Source: Yponomeuta sedellus (lineage: Eukaryota; Arthropoda; Insecta; Lepidoptera; Yponomeutidae). Taken from it: a stretch of 64,000 nt of DNA. Each line of letters opens with the position of its first letter. The first letter of the stretch is position 1. The translations under genes and the position numbers were made by a program. The stretch lies in the NCBI GenBank assembly GCA_934045075.1, contig OW203726.1:372001-436000 (forward strand). The letters run 5' to 3'. Below are positions 29,831 to 40,569 of the stretch, piece by piece. The notes below the pieces were generated by a model. That model worked only from the letters and a program-made list of their open reading frames with translations, had not been told where the DNA came from and made no database searches.

Positions 29831-32533
29831 AACATATAACTGAGTGCTTTCTTTATCACAAATATACGTTACAAAACCCGTATGCCGGTTTTTGAATTAA
29901 TAAGGTCCTCTTTTTTGAAGTCAGTTAAATATTTCATTAAGTAAGTACTTAAATAACGTAGAATGTTACTACGCGCTCTTTTTTGAGAAATTCTATTTAT
30001 TTTATATTTAATATTGAATAACTATTTTACTTTGCGAAATTCTCAATTCGGAAACTGGCCCAGAACCTCTCGGATCTGATGCAGGCGTTCGCAGATATCA
30101 GTCGTAGAAAATAAAGCATTTTTCCTCCTTCGAAATTTTACTATTTCTGCCATAACCCGCTCCAATTACCATACCAAGCCAGTTTCATACGCGGCTCCTC
30201 ACATCAGCTATGAGTCGGGGCGTCACTGAGTGACGTCAGCGATGACTTTTGCATGCCAAATTTAATTTGTGTGTGTGTAAGCTGGCCGCGCTTAGCCGCC
30301 GCGATCCATTATGCATGACGCGCTATACGTCGTCGAGGGTTGGGCCATTAAACATGCGGAATACGAGTATTTAGTATAAATCAGTGTTCTGATGGAATTC
30401 CCCGTTTCTTCAACAATTTTTCTTTGCAGATTTTGAAAATATTGCCTAAGAGAATGCCAAAAAATCGATTTTTCATCTAAATCAGTTTGTTTTATTGAAA
30501 CAGTGATGTATAATAAGGGTTTGACTTGATTTTACGAGTACCATACTTAAAATTCATGATCCAAATTAATGAACTAAGGTACACGTAAAATTTTGAAATG
30601 TTGCGAGATTGTTCCATTCTGATAACCATACATTGAAACGATGGAAATATGTTGAAGCTGCAGCCAGTTGTCTCCTCGTGAGGGTACTCGTCAACGATTA
30701 GCAGCATGGCCATGAAAATTTACAAATCAATCATAAGTTTCTACCGCATATAGTGGATTAACAGCAAAAGTTGTTTTTATAGGTATCATATAATTTTTTG
30801 TACTTGTGACACTGGTTTCACCAAAGCATCTGTTTCTTGTTTTTGTTGACAGCCTTAAAGTCGGATTAGTTGTAAACATAACACATAATAAAGAAGGTGA
30901 AGTAGAAGACTTTTACACCTATTTCGTGGCCCCGTGTCTATGAAGCAATATAAAGCTTTGACCGTACTTCTTTCCTGAATTTCAATCGATTCTAAAGTCC
31001 CCTCGGATCAGTTTGGAGCTGTATAATAGTGCTCCGCGCGATCATCTGATTTATTGCGTCTCGAGAGTTCCTTTTTGTTCTGAAATGAATCTTCCTATTG
31101 ACATTATGTTAGCTAACACCTCAAGCTTCCGTAAAGGGCTGTATGTAGTAAAGTTCTCTTGGTCGCAAGGTGGCACGTAGATGCGAAACGTGTCGATCAC
31201 TGTTGTATTTTGATGTGCCTACCTTATGTGGACTAAATATACGTTTACAAACAATTTTGTATATGAACCGTCAAATAAATTGAGTTAGTATTATTGTGAA
31301 GGTAAACTGGATTTATGAAGTTAAATATTACTATAACTATGTATGAGTATTGCCAGTTTCGGACGAGTTTTGTGTATAAAATAGTCATGTAGGAAGTTCT
31401 TATAAACAAATATGGTCGTTTATTAGACATCTACTAAACAGAAACTACTGCTATGTGTAAAATTCCATACGCATAGCATTCCATACTTCACCGCAATATT
31501 CTGCTTTAGCAGCGCGGGTCAAACTTAAAAAAATATTTTTCATCTCTTATACTCGGAAAGTAGTGTTATTTTGATCTGATTATTGGGTGGAAAATGCTGC
31601 TTCCCTCCATAGGGAGAGAAAAACTCATACAAATTACTTCCCACCTAAGGGCCGGAATGAACTTTAAAAATAGAACTACTGTCAGCTGTGAAGAGTTTTA
31701 TGTAATAAATAGACTTAAAAAAAAAACTAATTGAAAAAAATGCTGCGGCCATGTAAGTTTCTAAACAACCAGTGTGAACTTAGCGCAAACCTTTTTCAAC
31801 CAGTGTGAACTTAGCAATTACGCGGTGAGTTCCATATTTAAAATTTAAAAAGTCGACATAAATTGACGGGTACTAATCTGTTATTCATAGTTTAAGTGAC
31901 GGAATTCAAAAAAATAGGTACCTAATAATATTTTATGCTAAAATTTGAATATTAAAAACTACTTTTTATTTTTCTTATATTCGAAAAGAAAAGTAGAATG
32001 TTTAACACGGGTAAAAGAATAAATTCCTATTCGGACTATAGTCTAAATAACTCGGGAATTGATTCTTTCTACGCTCGTTTAACAATCTACTATTCTGACC
32101 TCTTGCCTTTACAGTAAGCCTCAGAAAGATTAACACACAGTTCTATACTTACTAGCTTAGTATTAGTCAACTAAGAATAAAAGCCACTAGCTAACTGTGT
32201 AGGCCAATATCGTGAGTAAACGTAAGTTCCTTAGTTCTTACACGCTATCAAATATAGATATAACGCAACCAGTGACAGTTAGACTGCCGCCTACTCGGAA
32301 ATTAGAAGCTCGTTCAAGTTCAGAGCACTAGCCAGTTAATTTGCAATTAGGTTGCGACGGCGACACGCTCCACTACCGAGTCTTGGAAGGTTATCTGCTC
32401 TATGTCTACAACTAACGCCTGCCGACAGCAATCTACATCTGGGAGATTTACTCTTTAAACGACTGCTAAAAGAAAATGTTTGTACTGCTTACAGGGTTCG
32501 TGTGAAAGTTTCTATAGCAAAATTAAAAATTCA
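29831..32533. other. 2.7 kb with no assignable gene or repeat
   Basis: The longest unassigned stretch. AT-rich except for a CpG-rich island at about 30150-30370 that includes GAGTGACGTCAGCG, TTTGCATGCC and CCGCCGCGATCC, and that ends near GGGCCATTAAACATGCGG. No frame longer than about 80 codons with any motif. If a host enhancer is present in the window, this island is a reasonable place to look. Confidence 0.35.
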
Positions 32534-32985
32534 ATATCGTTATCAACCCTTGTTGTTACCATCTGATGTGTGCGAGAAAATGTATAGGTAGTGCCAAACT
32601 GATCAATTAAAGAAATACTGTTTTAAGCAATACGATAGGTCCCGACTATTGGGGCACGGGACTCTTCCTGCATCGCAGGAAGGTTAGGCCATACTCCGCC
32701 ACGGGGATCAAGTCCGGGTTGGTGGAGAATTGTAAGACAGTGGCAGGCCTTACTGTGAGAAGTTATCAAGCCGCCCATGAGGCCTCTGACATGGCTTAAC
32801 GACTGCCATTACATGACAGCCGGCACCAATGGCTTAACGCGTCTTTCAAAGCACGGAAAGGCATGAAAAAAATGCCACTAGCAGTAGCCACAGGACGGTC
32901 ACCCATCCTGCATCTTACCGGGCCTGTTGTTGCTTAACTCAAATGATTGATTCTAATCACTCAGTTCGACTAGGCCTCGAGCGTT
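32534..32985 (-). mobile_element. 5S-derived SINE split by a nested insertion
   Basis: The SINE begins TATCGTTATCAACCCTTGT, is interrupted at about 32553-32637, then resumes at the GGGGCACGGGACTCTTCCTG block. It runs to AGGCCTCGAGCGTTTTA, so both ends are near complete. The insert shares about 75 bp with a segment that also interrupts a SINE-C at 41.9 kb. Confidence 0.75.
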
Positions 32986-32999
32986 TTAAATAAAAAATT

Positions 33000-33090
33000 A
33001 CATCTATCTAATCTGCCTAGAGCCCACTGTTGGGCATAGGCCTCTTCTCTTTCACGCCAGTCCTGTGCTAGTCTCGTCCAATGTTTCCCG
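33000..33090 (-). pseudogene. RTE-type LINE, last 30 codons
   Basis: The minus frame reads KHWTRLAQDWREREEAYAQQ and then WALGRLDR, with ATCTATCTAATC at the outer end as remains of a (GATA)n tail. Same family type as 18.2 kb. Confidence 0.6.
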
Positions 33091-33289
33091 AAAACTACAT
33101 ACATTACACATATGCTTACACTTGTTTGTTAGAGGGATAGGCAGAGACTAGGGTTTGTCATCTACCACAAACCTGACAATCGTCATTCGCTTTAACAACA
33201 TTCGTTAGTCGATGCATGCACGCATTGGGTGCGTAAATATTACTGAACTGGAACCATTGATTGCCAGTTACAGTTTCAGTCTCAGAATT

Positions 33290-33612
33290 GCTCGTAGTCC
33301 CGGCTGCCTGAGAGATCTTAAACGATCACGAAGGTTAAGCAACATTGGGCGCGCTCAGTGCGTGGATGGGTGACCGTTTATGACTAACGCTAGTGGCGTT
33401 TTTCCGAGCGATTCCGTGCTTCGCAAGGCAAGTTAGTCGTTGAGCCAAGTCCGAGTCTTGAAAACTTCTGACAGTAAGACCAGCCACTTGTCTTGCAAGC
33501 CTCCACCAATCCGGGCTTGGCCCCTATGGTGGAGTAACGCCTATAATCTTCCTCGGGGAACAGACCCGTGCCCCTCGGTGGGGACATAATGGGTTGATGA
33601 TGATGATGATGG
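33290..33612 (+). mobile_element. 5S-derived SINE, subfamily with the best 5S match
   Basis: The head keeps an unmistakable 5S rRNA body: AAACGATCACGAAGGTTAAG, then CAACATTGGGCGCG, a CAGTGCGTGGATGGGTGACC block (5S C-box region). This is followed by the family's CGCTAGTGGCGTTTTTCCG, a shortened middle, the 3' block and a (GAT)n tail. It supports a 5S origin for the whole family. It cannot be a 5S gene because the 3' third of 5S is replaced. Confidence 0.85.
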
Positions 33613-33784
33613 TACAGTTTCAGGTGAAGTGCCACTGAGGCAGATATAAGTCAAATAGAATATACATGACGAATGCTGATAGCTAGATAATTGTTTGTTT
33701 CTGTTATATCATTGAACATCGGAATGCTTGACCCAGCTTATAAGTGTTTACTTCTATTTAAGGAATAATAAAAAAGAGGACTGT

Positions 33785-33937
33785 GATAATTAAAACTGTT
33801 TTTACACGGATTCATGCTCGTTTATTACATTTGGTCCCGGATGACCACGGCACCTGAAAAAGTGCCGAAACGTTGGCAAATTGTAAAAAAAGTAATAAAC
33901 GAGCATAAATCCGTGTAAAAACAGTTTTAATTATGTC
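33785..33937. mobile_element. Foldback element, GAAACGTTGG type, short copy
   Basis: Outer arms (33785-33827 and 33892-33937) pair ATTAAAACTGTTTTTACACG with its complement. Between them a GGCACCTGAAAAAGTGCC hairpin is followed by GAAACGTTGG. Same family as 25.7 kb, with a shorter centre. Confidence 0.7.
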
Positions 33938-34315
33938 TACTGCTCGTGTTAACCTTAGAGAGGACTGTGATATTCTGTTGAGAAAATAAATTAATTGATA
34001 CATTTTCATAAGTAGTTTCTGTAAGTTTCTACAAATTATATTGTATCGGAAAAAAACATTTGAAGCAGAGCGAATGGGAACAAATTAGTTATTTCATATC
34101 AAAATTGGACTTAGCTCCTAAAATATTCATTAAATTACTCCCACTCCTGAAGTAAATATCAAACAACTTAGTATATGTCAAACTGCGAGGAGTATTTATA
34201 AAGGGCAAATAAAAAACGAGATTGAACAATACACAAATAAGTAGATAGAGAGATAGCGGAGTACTTGATACTTTGAACCTAATTTATTAAAACGTAATAT
34301 ACTATACTATATTCT

Positions 34316-34915
34316 TTTTAATGCACTAACCCGTGCTAAGGACAATTTTAAAAAACTATTTAGAAGCTAAACATTCCACCATTGCCGGGATTCGAACCCG
34401 CGACCTATGGCTATCCGTGCCAGCGCTCTTTCCAACTGAGCTAATGGGCGACTCACCGACATCAGTGAAATTTCGAACCTCTTTGAAATATTCTCTGTAT
34501 TACGTACAGGCAGCGACATCTGGCTGAAGAAATTTGCATCACTTGCAGCCCCGAGTTCCTACTTTGCAGTTAGGTTTTTACATCGGAATGATATCGCTGT
34601 ACCCACATGATTATATGCTTTTTAATGCACTAACCCGTGCTAAGGACAAATTTAAAAACCTATTTAGAGGCTAAAAATTTCACCCATGCCGGGATTCAAT
34701 TGGTAGAGCGCTGGCACGGATATTCAGAGGTTTCGGGTTCGAATCCCGGCATGGGTGAAATTTTTAGCCTCTAAATAGGTTTTTAAATTTGTCCTTAGCA
34801 CGAGTTAGTGCATTAAAAATAAAAATAGTGTAATCATGTGGGGACAGTGATATCGTTACGATGTAAAACTAACTGCAAAGTAGGTAGTCGGGGCTGTAAG
34901 TGATGCAATTTGCAA
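34316..34915 (-). mobile_element. TL repeat head-to-tail dimer with 5' inversion
   Basis: Two minus-sense units in tandem (period about 301 bp) are followed by an inverted part. Arms 34619-34697 and 34741-34819 are 79 bp with one mismatch, and the loop holds a scrambled tRNA-like middle. The inverted part extends on to the GTAAGTGATGCAATTTGC block. Confidence 0.7.
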
Positions 34916-34959
34916 GGACAATTAAAAAAAAAATACAATACTAACTTACGTTTCTTAAT

Positions 34960-35125
34960 TCATCGTCATCATCAGCCACTTCGCCCAGTGACTTTTTCTT
35001 CATTACGCCATGGCTTGTAGTTTCTTGCCATCCGCGCGTCAGTCCGGCATCCCTGCCGGACTGACCACATCGTCAAACCATCGGACTCTTGGTCTACCTT
35101 CTGACCGACGCCGTCCGGGTCTCCG
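34960..35125 (-). pseudogene. LINE C-terminal scrap with GAT-rich tail
   Basis: Minus-strand frames show RRRSEGRPRVRWFDDV and, after a shift, a DARMARNYKPWRNEEK segment, then a GATGATGACGATGAA end. Layout as in RTE-like 3' ends; frameshifted. Confidence 0.55.
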
Positions 35126-35152
35126 GAAATTATTGCTTTGTAATACCTAACA

Positions 35153-35520
35153 GAAGCGCTCGTGGCCTAGTCGAACCGAGTGATTGGAATCAATCGCTCG
35201 AGTTATGCAACAACAGGCGCGGTCAGGTGCGGGATGGATGACCGTCCCGTTACTTCCGCTAGTGGCATTTTTCCGAGCGATTCCGTGCTTCGCAAGGCAC
35301 GGTAAGCCGTGGGTGCCGGCTGTAATGTAATGGCAGTCGTTAGGCCATGTCAGAGGCCTTATGGGCGGCTTGATAATTTCTGACAGTAAGGTCCACCACT
35401 AACTTACAAACCTTCACCAACCTGGACTTGGCCCCCGCGGTGAAGTATGGCCTAACCTTCCTGCACCGCAGAAAGAGACCCGTGCCCCAACAGTGGGGAT
35501 ACACAGGGTTGAAATCGAAT
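35153..35520 (+). mobile_element. 5S-derived SINE, full length with 9-bp TSD
   Basis: AATACCTAA flanks it (35142-35150 and 35528-35536). All blocks are in order from GAAGCGCTCGTGGCCTAGTC through GCGGTCAGGTGCGGGATGG to GGGTTGAAATCG. Confidence 0.8.
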
Positions 35521-35699
35521 CGATTCGAATACCTAATATGGCTCCAGGGAGCTAAGTACGCGCGCTAAATGCTGAACGATGCCAATCGTCAAATTCCATA
35601 TTTATTGACGATTGGAATTAATTTTATTTATTGCAATACACAACAATAAAACAAGTATTTTATTCAAAATTACACAGTAACTTTGACTTCAGCGTTATA

Positions 35700-35930
35700 A
35701 AATAAACTACGTGTCTATTTCAAAATGATTTTGGAGACAAAATGTACAAAAAAACTCCAAAATTAGTATTTTAAAATCGGCTTAGGTTTTCGCCGAAATA
35801 AAACTTTTCGTCTGCTCTGTATAAAACTTTTCTTGACTATTTTGAAAAGTTATGACAGATTAAGTCTTATTAGTTCCAATATTTCTATCACACGAATATA
35901 TCCGATTCTATGCGATAGTAGCCGGGCTAT
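35700..35930. repeat. Dispersed repeat, two recognisable blocks
   Basis: The left block (GATTTTGGAGACAAAATG and AAAAAACTCCAAAATTAG) is shared with 45.9 and 48.8 kb. The right block (CACACGAATATATCCGATTC, GCGATAGTAGCC) is an inverted match to 43.6 kb. Unknown class. Confidence 0.5.
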
Positions 35931-36570
35931 ATTCTAAAAGATAATAGACTGTATTAACCTACGCTTTACCGTGATTCGTCGTAAAGCAAATCCAACGTTT
36001 CTGTCAAGCATACCACCGTCTATATATTTTTCTCAACGTATCGAGAATAATTTGCTCAAGAGATGAGAAGTAGGTCATTCACCTAGTAGTCCTAAACGTA
36101 CTAAAAGTTATTTGCTCAAAAGATGAGAAGTAGGCCATTCACCTGAGACGAAACTATTTTCGAAACGCAAAAGTATTTCGAGTTGTCCTCCTTATTCCGA
36201 AGTTGGAGTTAAAATGAAAATTTTACATCAATTAGTTGTCAGCATCGCAAAGTTCTTGCGCCTTTGTCGTAGCAGCCACAGCCTAGGAATATTCTAGAGT
36301 CGGGAAAATATAACTTAGCAGCGGCCTAAAATGTGAGTTAAGCCACTTCTTGTCTAAGTCAGAGTGTATATTTTTAGATACTTTACGCTTAAACATTGGA
36401 AACACTTATATAAATAAATAATACTACATAACAAAGTACTAAAGAACAGTAGAAAGTAAGGTCAACATTTTAGTGTACGAGTATTAATAATAATGGACTT
36501 ATGTCAATAATTGAAAAGGAAGTTGTATTTATATTGAGATAGTCAATAATAAGATTACATTGATACTCTT

Positions 36571-36720
36571 TAGATAGATAGAGAACACTTTATTGCACAA
36601 CCAGAAAAAAAGGATACAACCATGATTTCGTAAATCTAAGTAATGTTACACAATTGGCGGTCTTATCGCTAAGAGCAATCTCTTCCAGACAACCTAATTG
36701 CACAACATACATTTTGAGAG
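36571..36720 (-). repeat. LINE 3'-UTR fragment
   Basis: TAGATAGATAGAGAACACTT, then TATTGCACAACCAG, ACACAATTGGCGGTCTTATC and CAATCTCTTCCAGACAACCT. The same block order appears at 21.4 kb (opposite strand) and 24.3 kb. Confidence 0.6.
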
Positions 36721-36959
36721 TAGTAATAGTAGTATTACGACGAAAGGTCAAGTAGCAAGTGGAAATCCAAAAGGAATCTAGATTTAAATATGATAGAATG
36801 AAATATCGAAAATACATTAATGGCGTTTTCACTGATGGCTTTTTTTTATTAAAAGTTCTAATTTATAAAAAAAACCGTAGCGGCTTTACCATTCTCATTC
36901 ATTATTGTAGCTGGCCAGTTCGTTCCATCGATAGGTTTTGAGAGTACATGAAGAACTTA

Positions 36960-37270
36960 AATATGTGCTGGAGGCATATATATCACCGAGTGTCAAGCCT
37001 CTTTCCCAGGCTGTATCTTCTTCCAGCTCGCGACGAAATCAAAGCAAATTAAATTGCATCCCCGGAGACGCGCAGACAAATACCCGAGCTGTGTGCTATG
37101 CACGCCGCTTTGCAAACCGTACTATTCTATTCGCCCGAAGACAATTCTGGACTTGTAGCCGTCTAACTAATAGTATAGATTCGCATGTCACCAGTGAGTT
37201 AACGTCGCAGTCTAGCCAAGCGATTACATTTCTGGACGCCCTTGCATGTGAACTAGTTGTACAACGGTGC
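36960..37270. other. Unassigned, moderately GC-rich; no gene supported
   Basis: A 113-codon plus-strand open frame (36938-37279) has a serine-rich centre but no domain, signal or splice context that I can recognise. I do not call it. Confidence 0.3.
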
Positions 37271-37529
37271 GGATCATAATAAGCTGGTATTCAAAGAGCC
37301 TAAGACTTCACTCGGATTATTCACTGACAGTATCTTTGTGGCACTTTTTAGATGAGAATTAAAGTAGTCACAAAGATCAAAAAATGCCAAGTGATTGACT
37401 ATTTAATTGAGAGGTTTGACCATCGTTGGTTGAGCTTCACGTTGCCTTGCTCAAATATTGGAACTGAAAACATGATGGGAAAGTTTCTGAATTATTATAA
37501 AAAACTTTGGCCTTTCCGTCTACGTAATG

Positions 37530-37680
37530 ACTTGATTTATACAGCGTCCAGTGGCATCATTAGACCCACTAGATGGGTGAAGAGACCACTCGGACGCTGC
37601 CTGGGACAGTGTTTTTAGAAGGAGTAGGTTTGCCCAGCACCTATGCTATCCTGGCAGCTTAGTAAGTAAAAGTACGTGTA
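37530..37680. repeat. Foldback repeat family P
   Basis: TGATTTATACAGCGTCCAGT, ACTAGATGGGTGAAGAGACC, ACTCGGACGCTGCCTGGG and TTTGCCCAGCACCTATGC match the 57.2-kb copy. The left inverted arm is not preserved. Confidence 0.55.
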
Positions 37681-37869
37681 AGCGGAGTGGAATGTCTCTT
37701 TAAGAGAGAAAAAGCAAGAGTATGTGTTTGCGCCTGGCAAAAAGTATGCAACCTCCTTGCTACTGAAACTATTCTTTTTCTATAAGTCGTCTTTTGTTTT
37801 TTCTTCCTGTAAAAGTATTTGCGCTAGCAACCCGCTATTGTAAATATAACACTTTATTCTGTGAGGATT

Positions 37870-38140
37870 TGCAAAAGAGATAAATCTCTTCAGTATGGGC
37901 TAAAGTACCACGCGTGCTCACCGAGTATGGCGATTTCATGTGCTGAGGTACCTATTCGAAGACTTCAGACACTCAGGTGTCCTCAAGATGTTTTCCTTCA
38001 CAATAAGCAAGTGGTATTGTTACTTAACTTTCCAACTGTACATAACTTACAAAAGAAAATCATAGGTACGCTGGGAGTCGAACCTGGGTCTCTCGCTCCC
38101 GAGTCCAGTTTCAGTTTTACTCACTGGGCCACCGCCGCTT
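37870..38140 (-). mobile_element. SINE-C, near full length
   Basis: The minus strand begins AGCGGCGGTGGCCCAGTGAG (A box), GGTTCGACTCCCAGCG (B box) and CTATGATTTTCTTTTGTAAG. It ends with the GGTAC and CCCATACTG region. Several small indels. Confidence 0.7.
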
Positions 38141-38404
38141 TTTTCCTGAAAATCTTTAAAAATGGCTTATGAGGTATTTATTTTTGTAATGACAGAAAGA
38201 ATGTGATGAATCTGATTAAAATACAATGATAAATCGCTGATTTGCACAAGACAATTTATGGTATTTTAAAGATGAATAACTTAAGATTGAAAGTAACATT
38301 TCTATTAATACTAACGTAAAATCTTTGTAGATAAGTAGTTAAATTATTAGTTATGTTTACATACATATTTACAATGAGTTCTAAATATACCCACTTGTCA
38401 TAAA

Positions 38405-38790
38405 AAATAGTTCAGCGGGGGCCGACTGTTAGCCGGCGACTCTTCGACCCAGTGGGATCTGTTGTGTCTGCCCCTTGACCTCGCACCACAGCCTAATCGA
38501 AGATGAACTCAACCAGGTCGGTCACGCCGTTTAGGGAAAGGCGCCTAAAGTTTTCAGATTTGGTATGAACCATTCCCAAAAGATTAATTCTTTTTACGGC
38601 TTGGATATCGCAGTCGCACAGTATGTGTGCCATTGATTCCTTCTCAAAACAGCATGCTCTGCTAGTGTCATCTTGACATAGCCCCACTCTGCGGAGTTAC
38701 GTCCCAGTAGGGAAATGTCCCATCAGAGCACCAGTAAGTTCTCGATGTAAAAATATATCTGTAGACCGCTGCTGCTGTGGAGAGCTCACA
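38405..38790 (-). pseudogene. LINE RNase-H-like C-terminus with nonsense codon
   Basis: The minus frame carries the terminal RNase H region of a jockey/R1-like LINE: RELTGALMGHFPTGT, LRRVGLCQDDTSRACC, SMAHILCDCDIQ and a C-terminal GVTDLVEFIFD ending at 38493. A TAA at 38699-38697 interrupts it between GHFPTGT and LRRVGL. A CACAACAGATCCCACTGGG 3'-UTR block follows. Upstream coding sequence is cut off by a palindrome at 38803-38850. Confidence 0.65.
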
Positions 38791-38802
38791 AGATGATGCC
38801 AG

Positions 38803-38850
38803 CATTCTCGTATTGAATGGTTATCATAAAAACCATTCAATACGAGAATG
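38803..38850. repeat. Perfect palindrome, 20-bp arms
   Basis: CATTCTCGTATTGAATGGTT and its exact complement surround ATCATAAA, right at the 5' break of the LINE fragment. Confidence 0.85.
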
Positions 38851-39367
38851 GTTCTATAGGTTTGAATTTTTTTTACTAGAAATTTAATTAGACCTGAATT
38901 CCTATTTTCTTGTTTGCCTTCATTCCTTTTTATATTTTTTAGGCTTTTACTTAAAGCCCATACATAAGTAATTGAAAACATTCAATGACTCTTAAGAAAC
39001 CCTGGGCTACGACCTAACACAGCGCAGAAGCTTTCTCTCAAAGAAAACTCAATAGGATTACCTACAAGACTACGAGTTGACATTTAGATGGATACTGGCC
39101 TTATACAGGTAATTCTCTAAAAGATTATACCTTTGTGCTGAAGCGGATAAGAGTCTTCATTCAATATTTGAAGGGTTGCAAACTTGTAATGTATTCATTC
39201 ACCTTTTGAATACAGATCTCGCGAGTGGAGCGCATGCAAATTGAGTCACTTTGGAAACTCGACTAGTTTTCTTTGGAGCCACCTGAAAGGCGGCCACTAC
39301 ACAACACGTTACGAAAAGTAAACTAGCCTAAACTCAAGTACAGATACTAGCAGTGTATTTAAACATA

Positions 39368-39633
39368 GTTAGAATATTTTCGGGGCTTAATCGCGTAGTA
39401 ATTTATAGCTATTTTACCTCGACGTTTCGACGACGTTGCAGTCGTGGTCACGAGAAGATGGCTGGCACCCGTTTGCATCTTCAGCTGATGAGGTTTTAGA
39501 CTACCCTCAATCAGCCATCACAAAGCACTATTAGGGTTGCGACACACTACACTGACAATGTCGGACGATAAGCCATGCGACTTTTAAGCCCCGAAAATAT
39601 TCTATGTGTACAAGACGCGAAAGTTTAAAATAT
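39368..39633 (-). mobile_element. 266-bp element with 14-bp TSD, GAAACGTCGAGG type
   Basis: The direct repeat TGTATTTAAACATA flanks it (39354-39367 and 39634-39647). Inside, TAGAATATTTTCGGGGCTTA and its complement lie 195 bp apart. On the minus strand a hairpin ACGACTGCAACGTCGT is followed by CGAAACGTCGAGG. The long TSD suggests retroposition rather than cut-and-paste. It may be a Penelope-like or LINE-mobilised unit; unproven. Confidence 0.6.
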
Positions 39634-39647
39634 TGTATTTAAACATA

Positions 39648-40569
39648 TCAGACTATATCGTGTAATAATAAACAATAAATATGAATTAACCTAGAATTTT
39701 TTGGATACTTCTTAAATTTTTTTACGACTTCAATGACACTGTGTTTACCTTTACAAGATAAATTTTATGCACATGCTTAATAAAAATGATTGCTAATTAA
39801 CTTAACAGTGTTTACATATTAATAATATAGCAAAGTTTTCGAATTTAAACCTAGAATTTACCTTGCAATTGGAACTAGAGTCAAACTTCGATTGTACCAT
39901 TTCTTTTATACCACAGACGACATAATCCCAAAAAATGCAAAAAATCAAGTTACTGTAATAATAAAAAACTTTCTTTGACTTCTAAACGTTTTCGTTTGTA
40001 AAATGGGTGTAAGATGCATGTTCAAGTTATGATGTCATAGTTAAAGTCCCATTTGCACGTTTTTGTAACACGTGACTACAAAGACTCTTTTACAGGTCAC
40101 AATATGAAAGTAAGTACCTACAATTCGTTTTAGAAAAAAAGTTTCATTTTTATTTATCTTTTAACCAGGCCTCATCGATTATATTAAAACATATTTTTGT
40201 ACAAGTTCTCCATCTTTGGTCAGAGTAATGAAATACTTTCAACTGTTGGTCTTGGATTTTTTACTCCTCATCTTCAGAAAATTATTAAAATACATAATGT
40301 ATTCAGGAGTTATCTTTTATATGATGCCCACGCAATTAAATTCAATTTTTTTCAACGTAAAGAATGTACATTCTGTTTGCTGAGTTTCAAAGTACAATGT
40401 GATATGAAAGTTATAGCCGCTGCCTACGGGCCGTAGTGTAGTGGTGAAAAAGGCAGCGGGAAAAAAAAACTCCATCTTTTCTCAAGTTTTCTTCATTTAA
40501 TACATCAGTTACCACCTATACGTACGATAAGATTCCATGATTGCTATTAATAATGCCTCTTTATTAATC
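39648..40569. other. No assignable gene
   Basis: AT-rich. A plus-strand 79-codon open frame (40197-40436) has no recognisable motif. Confidence 0.35.

Noticed and set aside
33300..33400. A functional 5S rRNA gene
   Set aside because: The 5S similarity breaks off after GGATGGGTGACC and runs into SINE sequence; the 3' third and the terminator T-run of 5S are missing.
36938..37279. 113-codon plus-strand open frame as a gene
   Set aside because: No recognisable domain, signal peptide, splice context or repeat homology; length is compatible with chance in this less AT-rich patch.
39430..39520. Hammerhead ribozyme
   Set aside because: A GAAAC strand after a stem and a CTGAAGA word exist on the minus strand, but the intervening sequence does not form a closing stem II, so the three-way junction cannot be drawn with confidence.
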